Position numbers and translations under genes: made by a program. The notes below the pieces were generated by a model. The model saw only the letters and a list, made by a program, of their open reading frames with translations, made no database searches and was not told the origin of the DNA. From Amycolatopsis saalfeldensis (GTDB lineage: Bacteria > Actinomycetota > Actinomycetes > Mycobacteriales > Pseudonocardiaceae): a DNA stretch of 64,000 bases. Position 1 is the first letter of the stretch; each line of letters opens with the position of its first letter. This document shows positions 42,019-51,008 of the stretch, in pieces. The stretch covers positions 310,001 to 374,000 of the forward strand of contig NZ_FOEF01000003.1 in the NCBI RefSeq assembly GCF_900110575.1, read 5' to 3'.

Positions 42019-43800
42019 TCAGGCCCGGGCCCGCCGCAGCCCGGCGATCCGGCGGGAGATCGGGTCGAACTCGCTGACCTTCAGCACGGCCAGCAGCCCG
42101 AACGAGACCCCGGCGCCGACCAGCCCCTCCAGTGGCAGCCGGACGACGGCCTGCCAGCTGGCGCCGAGGGAGGCGGGCACCACGAGCCCGGCCAGATAAG
42201 CCGCGCCGGCGCCGAGCGCGCTGACCGCGGTGGTGACCAGGATGACGCGCAGCGCGCGCCGGCTGCGCAGGTGGCCGAGCCGCACCCACAGCCAGACCTG
42301 CCCGACGACCGCGCCGATCACGTAGGTCGCGCCGTTGACCAGCATCGCGCCGAGCACGATGTGCTCGCGGTCGAGCAGGCCCTGGCAGAGGAACAGCATC
42401 GGGATCTTCACCGCGGTCATCACGATCATGATCAGGGTCGGTGTGCGGGCGTCCTTCATCGCGTAGAACACCCGCAGCTGCAACAGGACCATCGCGTACG
42501 GCAGCAGGCCGAGCGCGGAGATGGCCAGGGTCTGCCCGAGCCGGTCGGCGTCGGCGAGCGTGCCCTTGCCCCAGGTGAAGATCGCGATCCCGATCGGCGT
42601 GCCGATCACCGCGAGCACGGCGGTGCAGGGCAGCAGCAGCACGGTGGAAAGCCTTGCGGCGTAAGAAAGATCGCCCACCAGGCGCGGGGTGTCGCCGTCC
42701 GCGGCGGCCCGGCTCATCCGCGGCATGAACGCGGTCAGCAGCGAAACGCCGATGACCCCGTACGGAAGCTGGAAAAGCAGCCAGGCGTAGGTGTACGCGG
42801 TGACCCCGCCACCGGTGCCGCTCGTCAGGACGTTGGTGTTGACGACCAGCCCGATCTGGCTCACCCCGACGTAGCCCAGGATCCACGCGGCCAGCCCGCC
42901 GAACTCCTTCAGCCGCGGGTCGATGCCCCAGCGCCAGCGGAACCGGAAACCGCTGCGCAGCAACGGCGGGATGAGCACGACGGCCTGGCCCACGATGCCG
43001 AGCGTCACCCCGAGCCCGAGCACCAGCAGCTTCGGGTCGCCCATCCGGACCGGGCTCAGCGAGATCTCGCCGGGCACGAGGTAGAACACCCCGAGGGTGA
43101 CGAGCACGACGAGGTTGTTGAGCACCGGCGCCCAGGCCGGCGGGCCGAAGACGTTCTTGGCGTTGAGGATCGCGGCGAACAGTGCGAACAGGCCGTAGAA
43201 GAAGATCTGCGGCAGCACCAGGTAGCCCAGCGCGGTGGTCAGTGCGGGGCTGGTGTCGGGGGAGGAGCTGTCCACGTAGAGCAGGGTGAACAGCGGGGCG
43301 GCCGCGACGGCGCAGGCCGTGCCCAGCGCGAGCAGCACCAGCGCCATGGTGATCAGCCGTTGCGCGTACGCCTCGCCGCCGTCGGCGTCGTCGTGCGAGC
43401 GGACCAGCAACGGGATGACCACACTGGACAGCACCCCGCCCAGCAGCAGCTCGAACACCATGTTCGGCAGGGTGTTGGCGATGTTGAACGAGTCGTTGAC
43501 CACCCCGGTGCCGATGATCAGCGCCAGCGCGATCTTCCAGCCGAACCCGGTGATCCGGCTGACCAGCGCCGCGACGGCCAGCCGGCTGCTCGACTGGGCC
43601 ACCGAAGCGGACGGCCCGATCGGCGACGGCGGCGCCTGCGGGACCGCGACCTGCACCGCGATCTCCGTGTAGGAGCGGGGCACGTCGAGGTCGCGGGTCG
43701 GCCAGTGCGCGCCGCCGGGCAGGCTGAGCTCGGACGCGTCGAAGGCGATGAACGCCGTCGCCTCCTCGGGGCGGGGCGGGGTCCGATCGTCTTGCTGCAT
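42019..43800 (-). CDS. murJ: Lipid II flippase MurJ family protein
   Basis: MVF-family (MurJ/MviN) integral membrane protein of 593 residues; MurJ moves lipid II across the membrane for peptidoglycan synthesis. Family signs: SRITGFGWKIALALIIGTGV, NDSFNIANTLPNMVFELLLG, AILNAKNVFGPPAWAPVLNN, then about 14 spans in total. A hydrophilic N-terminal tail of about 80 residues precedes the first helix and is Pro-rich; its role is unknown, and it may be an actinobacterial addition. A second MurJ paralogue normally sits elsewhere in such genomes, so this may not be the essential copy. Confidence 0.88.
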   Translation of the reverse strand: MQQDDRTPPRPEEATAFIAFDASELSLPGGAHWPTRDLDVPRSYTEIAVQVAVPQAPPSPIGPSASVAQSSSRLAVAALVSRITGFGWKIALALIIGTGVVNDSFNIANTLPNMVFELLLGGVLSSVVIPLLVRSHDDADGGEAYAQRLITMALVLLALGTACAVAAAPLFTLLYVDSSSPDTSPALTTALGYLVLPQIFFYGLFALFAAILNAKNVFGPPAWAPVLNNLVVLVTLGVFYLVPGEISLSPVRMGDPKLLVLGLGVTLGIVGQAVVLIPPLLRSGFRFRWRWGIDPRLKEFGGLAAWILGYVGVSQIGLVVNTNVLTSGTGGGVTAYTYAWLLFQLPYGVIGVSLLTAFMPRMSRAAADGDTPRLVGDLSYAARLSTVLLLPCTAVLAVIGTPIGIAIFTWGKGTLADADRLGQTLAISALGLLPYAMVLLQLRVFYAMKDARTPTLIMIVMTAVKIPMLFLCQGLLDREHIVLGAMLVNGATYVIGAVVGQVWLWVRLGHLRSRRALRVILVTTAVSALGAGAAYLAGLVVPASLGASWQAVVRLPLEGLVGAGVSFGLLAVLKVSEFDPISRRIAGLRRARA

Positions 43801-43896
43801 GAGACGACCCTGCCAGCGGGCGTGACGGCTGTCGACGCCGACCGGCCGGGGTCGCCTGTGTGCTTGCCCGCTCCGGCGTCCGGGGATGCGCCCGCT

Positions 43897-45378
43897 TCAG
43901 GGCATTCGTGCCCAGAAGTCCAGGCTGTGCTCCGTGACGTAGTCGACGCCGCCGATCCGCCCGGGCGCCAGCGAGTGGACGTGCCCGGCGCCGGGCCAGT
44001 CCGGCAGGCCCGGCACCGCCGGGTCGCCGTGGCGGGCGAAGGCCGTCCAGTACCGGTTCATCCGCTCGGCGAGTTCCTGTTGCGCCGCCGGCAACACCGG
44101 GCCGCCGGGGAGGTCGAACTGGTACGCCAACTCGCTGCCGTGCTGGGCGCCGGAGGGAAAGCCGGGGAACAGCACCGGGGCTTCCTCGTCGGCGAACTCG
44201 TACAGCCAGGTTTCGGTGTGCGCGGCGAGCAGGCGGGCCAGCTCCCAGAACGGCCGGGCCCAGGCGCGGTCGGTGCTGACCCGTGCCCAGGCGACGCTCG
44301 GGGTGGCGAAACTGCCGAGTGCGTAACGCGCGGCGACCTCGTCCGCGGCGTCGCCGAACGCTTCGGCCACCAGCTGCGGGTAGCTCTCCGCGGTCACGGG
44401 ATTACCCGCCAGCCCGGCGAAGAAGCGCGCCTCGTCGCGGGTGGTGCCCAGCAGCAGCGGCATCCGCTGGAACCGGCCGGCGGCCAGCGCGTCCGCGGGC
44501 GACTCGGGCAGCACGCCGCCGCCGAACGCGGGCCGGATGAACGCGCCCGACACCGGGAGCAGATCCGCCACCGGAACCCGGCGGAGCTGCGCCAGCGCCG
44601 CCCCGGGGTCGCTGCCCGGCTCGACCCAGCCTTGCTCGATCGCGACCGCGGCGCCGAGCCGCTCCAGCTCCGCCACCGGCGACCACATCGGCGGGAGCGC
44701 CGGGAGGCCGGGCATGAACAGGTGCGCGGGCGTCGGGCCCAGCATCCCGAACACGCTCTGCAGGACCGCGCGGTGGAACAGCCCGGCCGACCCGGGCGCG
44801 GTGAGGTGCGCCGCGACGGTGAGCGCCCCGTGGGACTCGCCGACCAGCGTCACGTTCGCCGGGTCGCCGCCGAACCGCGGGATCTCCCGCTGCACCCAGC
44901 GCAGGGCGGCCTGCTGGTCCTGCAGGCCGAAAGTGCCGCTCCCGTCGAGGCCGGGGTGCCCGAACCAGCCGAGCGCGCCGAGCCGGAAGTTCGGGGCCAC
45001 CACCACGACGTCGCCGGTGACGGCGAGCCGCCGGGGGTCGTAGCCGGCCGCGGTCCCGTTGGTCCCGCCGCCGCCGTGCAGCCAGACCAGCACCGGGCGC
45101 CCGGTGCGCGGGGCCGCGGGCACGGTGACGTTCAGCGTCAGGCAGTCCTCGTCGACCGAGGCGGCGGCGTCGAACGCCTGCGCCGTTTGCGGTGCGGGCG
45201 GGCCGGGGCGGGTCGCGTCGCGGACTCCGGACCAGGGCTCGACCGGCGCGGGCGCGCGCCACCGCCGTTCGCCGACGGGCGCCGCGGCGTACGGGATGCC
45301 CTGGAAGGAGTGGTGGTCCTCGCGCCGGAGGCCGCGGATGGTGCCCTCGGCCAGCCGGACGGTCACGGGCTCGGTCAT
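43897..45378 (-). CDS. Carboxylesterase/lipase family protein
   Basis: Type-B carboxylesterase of 493 residues without a signal peptide, hydrolysing ester bonds of small substrates. Catalytic triad and surroundings: oxyanion HGGGGTNG, nucleophile VTLVGESHGALTVAAHL (Ser in GESHG), acid in TTRDEARFF, base in SGAQHGSELAY. Also EDCLTLNVTVP typical of the family. It shares a control site with the neighbouring TetR gene 55 bases away on the same strand, and the amidohydrolase at 46143 follows divergently, suggesting a small degradation locus. Substrate unknown. Confidence 0.9.
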   Translation of the reverse strand: MTEPVTVRLAEGTIRGLRREDHHSFQGIPYAAAPVGERRWRAPAPVEPWSGVRDATRPGPPAPQTAQAFDAAASVDEDCLTLNVTVPAAPRTGRPVLVWLHGGGGTNGTAAGYDPRRLAVTGDVVVVAPNFRLGALGWFGHPGLDGSGTFGLQDQQAALRWVQREIPRFGGDPANVTLVGESHGALTVAAHLTAPGSAGLFHRAVLQSVFGMLGPTPAHLFMPGLPALPPMWSPVAELERLGAAVAIEQGWVEPGSDPGAALAQLRRVPVADLLPVSGAFIRPAFGGGVLPESPADALAAGRFQRMPLLLGTTRDEARFFAGLAGNPVTAESYPQLVAEAFGDAADEVAARYALGSFATPSVAWARVSTDRAWARPFWELARLLAAHTETWLYEFADEEAPVLFPGFPSGAQHGSELAYQFDLPGGPVLPAAQQELAERMNRYWTAFARHGDPAVPGLPDWPGAGHVHSLAPGRIGGVDYVTEHSLDFWARMP

Positions 45379-45397
45379 CGGGTGCGCTTCCTCGTTG

Positions 45398-45415
45398 GCA
45401 ATACAATCATATTGC
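45398..45415. promoter_or_regulatory. Operator-like repeat before the esterase
   Basis: GCAATA-CAATCA-TATTGC, with perfect 6-base arms, lies 20 bases before the esterase start. It shares the word ATACAAT with the TetR/amidohydrolase region at 46069-46085. Probable TetR site. Confidence 0.6.
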
Positions 45416-45433
45416 TACCTTAGCCGCACTGGC

Positions 45434-46063
45434 TCAGTGCTGTCGCGGGGATTGCCGGCGGCGGGTGGTGAACACCGTGCCGATGGCCCGGTCCAGCACC
45501 TCGCGGGCCGGGAACGCGCCCGCGCCCGAGAGCGCGACCTGGTCGGCCAGGCCCTGGGTGGCGGCGAGGATCAGGCGGGCGGCGAGCGAGGCGTCGACGG
45601 CGGGCTCGACTTCGCCGCCCTCCTTGCCGCTCTCGATCACCGACACGACGTACTCGAGCAACCCGGCACCGGAGCGCCGGGCGACGGCGGCGAGGCCGGG
45701 ATCGTGCTGCGCTTGGGCCTGTAACCCTTGCCGCACGCGGTATTCGAGGTCCCGTTCCGCGTCGAGGGGCAGCAGTTCGACGAGGGTGTCGAGCAGGACC
45801 TCCGCGACCGGGCTCCCGGCGGCCTCGCTGTTGCGGACGCGGACCCGCACCCGCTCGCTCATCCGGGCCACGGCGTCCTCGTAGGCGAAGCGCAGCAGGG
45901 CGTCCTTGCCCGCGAAGTAGTGCTGGATGAGCCCGACCGACACCCCGGCCTCGCCGGCCACCCGGGAGAACGACACCCCGCCGAAACCTTCGGCGGCCAG
46001 CAGCCGCTGGAACGCCCGCGCGATCTGCGCCCGCCGCTGGTCGTGATCGACTACTCGTGGCAT
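45434..46063 (-). CDS. TetR-family regulator of the esterase-amidohydrolase locus
   Basis: TetR-type repressor of 209 residues: PRVVDHDQRRAQIARAFQRL, AAEGFGGVSFSRVAGEAGVS, VGLIQHYFAGKDALLRFAYE, then ligand domain. The ATG at 46063 starts the normal family N-terminus; a longer frame runs over the amidohydrolase and is spurious. It is divergent from the amidohydrolase (80 bases apart) and follows the esterase operator, so it likely controls both neighbours. Ligand probably a substrate or product of the amidohydrolase or esterase. Confidence 0.88.
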   Translation of the reverse strand: MPRVVDHDQRRAQIARAFQRLLAAEGFGGVSFSRVAGEAGVSVGLIQHYFAGKDALLRFAYEDAVARMSERVRVRVRNSEAAGSPVAEVLLDTLVELLPLDAERDLEYRVRQGLQAQAQHDPGLAAVARRSGAGLLEYVVSVIESGKEGGEVEPAVDASLAARLILAATQGLADQVALSGAGAFPAREVLDRAIGTVFTTRRRQSPRQH

Positions 46064-46068
46064 GCCGG

Positions 46069-46085
46069 ATACAATACAGGCGTAT
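46069..46085. promoter_or_regulatory. Possible second operator of the TetR locus
   Basis: ATAC-AATACAGGC-GTAT lies between the divergent TetR and amidohydrolase genes and shares ATACAAT with 45398-45415. The arms are short, so confidence is modest. Confidence 0.4.
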
Positions 46086-46142
46086 GGGATCGGAAGGGCC
46101 CGGCGGTCCGAGGGGAGCCGACGTTTGGGATACCATCCGTCC

Positions 46143-47333
46143 GTGGCTGAAGTGATTCTGGCGAATGTCCGCCCCTGGGGCGGCGAGGCTCGCGACGTGG
46201 TGATCCGGGACGGGGTGATCGCCGAGGTCGTCCCGGCGGGCACCGCGCACCGAGCGCAGGGAGCCCGGATCGACGGCGGTGGCCGGCTCGCGCTGCCGGG
46301 ATTCGTCAACGCGCACGCCCACGTGGACAAGAGCTGGTGGGGCCAGGACTGGGTTTCCTACGGCGGCGAGCCGACCACCCAGGGCCGGATCGCGCACGAG
46401 CGGGCGGAGCGGGACCGGCACGGCATCCCCGGCGTCGACGGGGTGGTGGCGGTGCTGCGGGAGTTCCTGCGCCACGGCACCACGGCCACCCGGTCCCATG
46501 TGGACGTCGACCTCGGCGTCGGGCTCACGGGCATCGAGGCGGTCGCCGAGGCGGCCGCGGTCCTCGGCGGCGCGGTCGAGGTGGAGGTCGTCGCCTTCCC
46601 GCAGGACGGGGTGCAGCGCCGGCCCGGGGTGCTCGACCTGCTGGACCGGGCGGCCGCCGCCGGCGCGGCCAGTATCGGCGGGCTCGACCCGGCCTCGATC
46701 GACCGTGATCCGGTGGCCCAGCTGGACGGGCTGTTCCGGATCGCCGAACGGCGCGGCGTCGGCCTCGACATCCACCTGCACGACGGCGGCGAGCTGGGCG
46801 CGTTCCAGTACGAGCTGATCATCGACCGCACGGTCCGGACCGGGCTGCAGGGCCGGGTCACGGTCTCGCACGGCTTCGCGCTGGGCGAGCTGCCGGAGCC
46901 GCGCCAGTCGGCGTTGCTCGACCGGCTGGCCGAAGCCGGCATCTCGTGGGCGACGGTCGCGCCCGTCCGCACCGCCCCGCTGCCGTGGCGCGGCATGGCC
47001 GAGCGCGGCATCCCGATCGGGCTGGGCACCGACGGCATCCGCGACCTGTGGTCCCCGTTCGGCGACGGCGACCTGCTCCGCATCGCCCTCGGTTTCGCCC
47101 GGCTCCACGGCCTGCGCACCGACGAAGACCTCACCTACGCGGTCGAGCTCGCCACCGGCCGCGCCGCCGGGTTCGTCCACCGCGCCCGGCACGGCATCGA
47201 GCCCGGCGCCCGCGCCGACGTGGTGCTGCTCGACGCGCAGAACGTGCCGGACGCCCTGGTGCGGGTCCCGCGCCGGGCCCTGGTGCTGGCCGGCGGCGAG
47301 GTCGTCGCGCGCGACGGGGAACTCACGCTCTGA
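46143..47333 (+). CDS. Amidohydrolase, cytosine-deaminase-like
   Basis: Metal-dependent hydrolase of 396 residues. Amidohydrolase metal sites are visible: GFVNAHAHVDKS (HxH), TRSHVDVD, LDIHLHDGG, RVTVSHGFALG and GLGTDGIRDLW (Asp), similar to cytosine or N-isopropylammelide deaminases. It probably deaminates a heterocyclic or cleaves an amide. Start GTG 46143 gives the family N-terminus VAEVILANVRPWG and avoids overlap with the TetR start. Weak ribosome site. Regulated by the divergent TetR, judging by position. Confidence 0.85.
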   Translation: MAEVILANVRPWGGEARDVVIRDGVIAEVVPAGTAHRAQGARIDGGGRLALPGFVNAHAHVDKSWWGQDWVSYGGEPTTQGRIAHERAERDRHGIPGVDGVVAVLREFLRHGTTATRSHVDVDLGVGLTGIEAVAEAAAVLGGAVEVEVVAFPQDGVQRRPGVLDLLDRAAAAGAASIGGLDPASIDRDPVAQLDGLFRIAERRGVGLDIHLHDGGELGAFQYELIIDRTVRTGLQGRVTVSHGFALGELPEPRQSALLDRLAEAGISWATVAPVRTAPLPWRGMAERGIPIGLGTDGIRDLWSPFGDGDLLRIALGFARLHGLRTDEDLTYAVELATGRAAGFVHRARHGIEPGARADVVLLDAQNVPDALVRVPRRALVLAGGEVVARDGELTL

Positions 47334-47337
47334 AGGC

Positions 47338-47751
47338 TCAGAGCCCGAGCAGCCCGGGCTCGGCGGCGTGGGCCCGCCAGTGCTCCTGGGGCCGCGGCAC
47401 CAGGCGCCGCCCGGTGAGGTCGAGCAGCCCGCACACGCTGGTCACCTCGGCGACCAGCAGGCCGTCCGCGCGGTGCAGCTGCTGGCGGATGCTCGACGTC
47501 TTCCCGTCGCCCCACTCGTAAGCGGACGTGATCGTGACCGAGTCGAGGGCGCGCAGCTCCCCGAGGTGCCGGATCGTGGTCGTGAGGTTGACCGGGCCGA
47601 CGCCGTGCTCGCGCAGCGCGGCGAGGTCGACGCCCGCCGCGACGAGGCCGGCCCACCGGGCGTGGTCGGCGTAGGCCAGGTAGGCGGGGCCGCGCACGTG
47701 GCCGTTGGGGTCGAGGTCGTCGGCTCGGACGGCGAGGGTGAGGGGGTCCAT
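47338..47751 (-). CDS. Acyl-CoA thioesterase (4HBT, hot-dog fold)
   Basis: A 137-residue hot-dog protein: VRADDLDPNGHVRGPAYLAY with the conserved Asp/Asn, then DHARWAGLVAAGVD and LGELRALDSVTITSAYEWGD. It probably hydrolyses short or aromatic acyl-CoA thioesters such as 4-hydroxybenzoyl-CoA. Its stop is 4 bases from the convergent amidohydrolase stop. ATG start 47751; upstream in-frame sequence belongs to another gene. No operon partner is apparent. Confidence 0.85.
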   Translation of the reverse strand: MDPLTLAVRADDLDPNGHVRGPAYLAYADHARWAGLVAAGVDLAALREHGVGPVNLTTTIRHLGELRALDSVTITSAYEWGDGKTSSIRQQLHRADGLLVAEVTSVCGLLDLTGRRLVPRPQEHWRAHAAEPGLLGL

Positions 47752-47771
47752 GCCCGTCGATGATCGGCCGT

Positions 47772-48584
47772 TCAGCGCGCCGCCGTCTGGTCGGTTTCGG
47801 CCACGCCTTCGTGACGCGCGTAACTGGCCACGAGCCGGGCGGGCGAGGAGCCGGACAGGCGCCGGCATTCGTGGCCCAGATGCGACTGGTCGGCGAAACC
47901 CAGCTCCGCGGCGATCGCCGACAGCGTGGTGCGACCGGCGGCGAGGTCGTCGAGGCGCCGGAGGAAACGGTGGAAACGCAGTACCCGGTGCAGTTCCTTC
48001 GGTCCGTAGCCGACCGCGTCGCGGACCCGGCGCCGTAACGTCCGGTCGCTGACGCCGAGCCGGCCGGCCGCCGCGTCGACCCTTATGTCCGAAGTGGACA
48101 GTGTGCGCACGGCCGCCGCCATCGCGGGGTCCGGCTCGAAACCGTTGCGCAGCCGCCGTTCGACGAACTCGGTGAGCACAACGCGTTGCGCGGCCGGCGT
48201 TTCCGCCGCGGACAGCCGGTCGACGAGCCGGGTCCGAACCAGGTCGTGCAGGTCCACCACGGGGTCCGCGGCGAACCCCGGGCCGAGCAGCCCGCCCGCC
48301 ACGCCGCAGCGCAGCCGGACGCCGACCGCCGTGCCGGAGCCGGACAGCGGGATCCGCACCGGCCCGGCCGCGCCGACCACCACCAGCCGGCGTCCGTTCC
48401 AGGCCAGGTCCGCGCACCCGTCCGGCAGCACCCGCAGGGACCGGGCCCAGCCGGGCACGCCCTCCCACGAGCACTGGACCACCGGGGCCAGCCCGGCCGG
48501 CGGCGGCAGCTCGCGGTAGCGCGACACCCGCCGCCCGGCGCCGTCGGCCGCGGAGAACCGGAGTGGGGCCACCATGACGGCCAT
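47772..48584 (-). CDS. AraC-family regulator
   Basis: AraC-type regulator of 270 residues with an N-terminal ligand region (YRELPPPAGLAPVVQCSWEG, then PDGCADLAWNGRRLVVVGAA) of the DUF6597 type and a C-terminal double helix-turn-helix: RLGVSDRTLRRRVRDAVGYG, PKELHRVLRFHRFLR and LGFADQSHLGHECRRLSG. ATG 48584 or 48575 are both possible. It is divergent from the isochorismatase-like gene 60 bases away and may control it. Confidence 0.85.
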   Translation of the reverse strand: MAVMVAPLRFSAADGAGRRVSRYRELPPPAGLAPVVQCSWEGVPGWARSLRVLPDGCADLAWNGRRLVVVGAAGPVRIPLSGSGTAVGVRLRCGVAGGLLGPGFAADPVVDLHDLVRTRLVDRLSAAETPAAQRVVLTEFVERRLRNGFEPDPAMAAAVRTLSTSDIRVDAAAGRLGVSDRTLRRRVRDAVGYGPKELHRVLRFHRFLRRLDDLAAGRTTLSAIAAELGFADQSHLGHECRRLSGSSPARLVASYARHEGVAETDQTAAR

Positions 48585-48644
48585 TGTCCCCGATCCGGCC
48601 TCGCGGCGAGAGTTGTAGCCTGGGCCGAAACACCGGGGGGAACC

Positions 48645-49208
48645 GTGACGACACTCGAAAACCGGCCGAACACCGCGCTGCTCGTCATCGACGTCCAGGT
48701 GGGCGTGGTGGCCGAGGCGTACGAGCGGGACAAGGTCGTCGCGAACATCGCCGGGCTGGTCGAGCGGGCGCGGGAGGACGGCGTGCCCGTCGTGTGGGTG
48801 CGGCACTCCGCCGAGCACCTCGTCCCCGGCAGCGAAGACTGGCAGATCGTCCCCGAACTGGAGCCGCGCGACGCGGAGCCGGTCGTCGGGAAGCAGTACG
48901 GCGACGCCTTCGAGGACACCACGCTCGAGACCGTGCTGGCGGGCCTCGGCGCCGGGAAGCTGATCGTCACCGGCGCGGAGACCGACGCGTGCGTCCGCTC
49001 GACCCTGCACGGCGCCTTCACCCGCGGCTACGACGCGCAGCTGGTTTCCGACGCCCACACGACCAACGACGGCACCTCCTGGGGCGCGCCGTCACCGGAA
49101 CTGGTCATCGCGCACACGAACCTGTACTGGACGTACCAGTCCGCGCCCGGGCGGACCGCCGGGACCGCCGCGGCCGCGGACGTGCGGTTCCGCGCCCAGG
49201 ACTCGTGA
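48645..49208 (+). CDS. Isochorismatase-family cysteine hydrolase
   Basis: Cysteine hydrolase of 187 residues: ALLVIDVQVGVV with the catalytic Asp, VVGKQYGDAFEDT with Lys, and GAETDACVRSTLHGAF with the nucleophile Cys. The family covers nicotinamidases, carbamoylases and isochorismatases; the sequence does not tell which. GTG start behind GGGGGGA. Divergent from the AraC gene, and likely under its control. Its stop codon lies inside a hairpin. Confidence 0.88.
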   Translation: MTTLENRPNTALLVIDVQVGVVAEAYERDKVVANIAGLVERAREDGVPVVWVRHSAEHLVPGSEDWQIVPELEPRDAEPVVGKQYGDAFEDTTLETVLAGLGAGKLIVTGAETDACVRSTLHGAFTRGYDAQLVSDAHTTNDGTSWGAPSPELVIAHTNLYWTYQSAPGRTAGTAAAADVRFRAQDS

Positions 49209-49247
49209 GTGCCGACAACGGTTCCCACCGTCAGGAACACTCACGAG
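49202..49247. terminator. Hairpin between isochorismatase and DJ-1 genes
   Basis: Perfect 10-base outer arms CTCGTGAGTG/CACTCACGAG and an inner stem ACGGT-TCCC-ACCGT. It contains the isochorismatase stop and is 11 bases from the convergent gene end. Likely a bidirectional terminator. A similar TGAG...CTCA hairpin follows GH64 at 57699. Confidence 0.75.
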
Positions 49248-49258
49248 CCTTGACCGGC

Positions 49259-49897
49259 TCAGGCGCGGACCGCGCGGTACTCCTCCACCCGGGCCATCAC
49301 CGCGGCGTCCACCTTGCTGGGGTGGCCCGCGTCGAACGGCGGCTCGGGGTCGTACTCGATCAGGGTCTGCGCGGCCTTCGCGGCGGTGGTGTCCACGAGC
49401 AGCTCGGCCAGCCGCAGGGCCATGTCGATGCCGGAGGAGACGCCCGCGGCGATGACCAGCCGCTGGTCCAGGTGTTCGATCACGCGCCGGTGCACGGGTT
49501 TCGCGCCCAGCTCGGCCAGCTTGTCCACGGCGCCCCAGTGCGTGGTCGCCGCCAGCCCGTTCAGCAGGCCCGCGGCGGCGAGCACCAGGGAGCCGGTGCA
49601 GACGGACGTGGTGAAGCGGGTGCCGGGGTAGGTCGCGCGGACCCAGTCGACGAGCGGGCCGCCGTCGAGCAGCGACCGGGTGCCGATGCCGCCGGGCACC
49701 ACGACCACGTCGGGTGAGGGCACCTCGTCGTAGGCGGCGTCGACGGTGAGCCCGAGGAAGCCGTTCTCCGTGCGGACCTCACCGCGGCGCTCGCCGACGA
49801 ACACCAGGTCCAGCGCCGGGATCCGCTGCAGCACCTCGTACGGGCCGATGGCGTCGAGCGCGGTCATCCGGGGGAAGGCGGCGATCGCTACCTGCAT
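49259..49897 (-). CDS. DJ-1/PfpI-family protein
   Basis: DJ-1/PfpI-fold protein of 212 residues: VAIAAFPRMTALDAIGPYEV, VVVVPGGIGTRSLLDG and the nucleophile elbow TTSVCTGSLVLAAAGLLNG, then TTHWGAVDKL. It resembles isonitrile hydratase and related amidotransferase-like hydrolases. The preceding gene (49912) is 14 bases away on the same strand and encodes a GlxA-type regulator with the same fold, so the pair is probably one operon. Confidence 0.85.
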   Translation of the reverse strand: MQVAIAAFPRMTALDAIGPYEVLQRIPALDLVFVGERRGEVRTENGFLGLTVDAAYDEVPSPDVVVVPGGIGTRSLLDGGPLVDWVRATYPGTRFTTSVCTGSLVLAAAGLLNGLAATTHWGAVDKLAELGAKPVHRRVIEHLDQRLVIAAGVSSGIDMALRLAELLVDTTAAKAAQTLIEYDPEPPFDAGHPSKVDAAVMARVEEYRAVRA

Positions 49898-49911
49898 GGG
49901 AAAGTCCTTTC

Positions 49912-50880
49912 TCAGGACGGTCCGGCGGCGAAGTGCCGCCGGTAGTGGGCGGGTGGCACGCCGAGGCGTCGCAGGAACGCCCGGCGCATGGTCTCGGCGG
50001 TGCCGAAGCCGGTGCGGGCGGCGACCGCGGTCACCGGCGCGGGCCCGGACTCCAGGAGCCGGCGGGCGGCGTCGACCCGCACCTGCTCCACGTAGTCGCC
50101 GGGCGGGTAGCCGAGCGCGCGGGTGAACTCACGGCTGAAGTGCCGCTCGCTCATGCCCGCGTGCGCGGCGAGCGCGGGCACCCGCAGGTCGGCCTCCGGG
50201 CGGCCGTGGATCAGGTCCTGCGCCTCGCGGATGCCGGGCTTGCGCGCCGGCTCCGTCCACATCGGACCCGCGTACTGGCTCTGCCCGCCCGGCCGGCGCA
50301 GGAACACCACCAGCTCGCGCGCGACGTGCTGCGCGAGGTCCACGCCGTGGTCGGCTTCGACGAGCGCCAGCGCGAGGTCGATGCCCGCGGTGACGCCCGC
50401 GGACGTCCAGATCCGGCCGTCTCGCACGAAGATCGGGTCGGCCTGCACGTCTATTCGCGCGTACGTGCTCGCCAGCTGCCCGGCGTACTGCCAGTGGGTG
50501 GCGGCGGCGTGGCCGTCGAGCACCCCGGCGGCGGCGAGCGGGAACGCGCCGGTGCACACCGAGACGACCCGCGCGGACCGGCCGGCCGCGTTCCGCAGCC
50601 AGCCGACCAGCTCGTCGGCCGGGGTCAGGGCCCTCGCCCCGGCCCCGCCGGGCACGAGCAGGGTGCCGATCTCGCCGGACGAGGGGAGCGGGCCGTCCGG
50701 GACGAGCTTCAGCCCGCCGTCCGTGGTCACCGGCTCCGGGGTGGCGGCGACCAGGCGCACGGCGTAGCCCGGGGCGTCGCCGAGCCGCTTGGTGGCGTGC
50801 GCCAGCACCTCGAACGGCCCGGTGACGTCGAGCACCTGCACACCGTCGAAGACGGGGATCAGGACCAGGTGTTCTCGCAC
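49912..50880 (-). CDS. GlxA-family regulator (DJ-1 domain plus AraC domain)
   Basis: AraC-type regulator of 322 residues with an N-terminal DJ-1-like sensor (LVLIPVFDGVQVLDVTGPFE, LLVPGGAGARALTP, VVSVCTGAFPLAAAGVLDG) and a C-terminal helix-turn-helix pair (ALAAHAGMSERHFSREFTRA, VTAVAARTGFGTAETMRRAF). It probably regulates the DJ-1/PfpI gene just downstream. Effector unknown. GTG/ATG start at 50880. Confidence 0.9.
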   Translation of the reverse strand: MREHLVLIPVFDGVQVLDVTGPFEVLAHATKRLGDAPGYAVRLVAATPEPVTTDGGLKLVPDGPLPSSGEIGTLLVPGGAGARALTPADELVGWLRNAAGRSARVVSVCTGAFPLAAAGVLDGHAAATHWQYAGQLASTYARIDVQADPIFVRDGRIWTSAGVTAGIDLALALVEADHGVDLAQHVARELVVFLRRPGGQSQYAGPMWTEPARKPGIREAQDLIHGRPEADLRVPALAAHAGMSERHFSREFTRALGYPPGDYVEQVRVDAARRLLESGPAPVTAVAARTGFGTAETMRRAFLRRLGVPPAHYRRHFAAGPS

Positions 50881-51008
50881 CCCACCAGCCTCGCACCGGG
50901 CGAGGGTGTCAGCAATGACGGGTATCCCACTGATCCGGCCATGGGCGTGTCCCCTGCGGGCCGCCCGGGGCGGGGCCGTACCGTCGGGTGGGTCCCGAGG
51001 AGGTGCTG

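Noticed and set aside
45434..46330. TetR start at 46330, adding about 89 residues
   Set aside because: The extra residues are Ser/Pro/Arg-rich shadow of the amidohydrolase gene; the family N-terminus begins at 46063.
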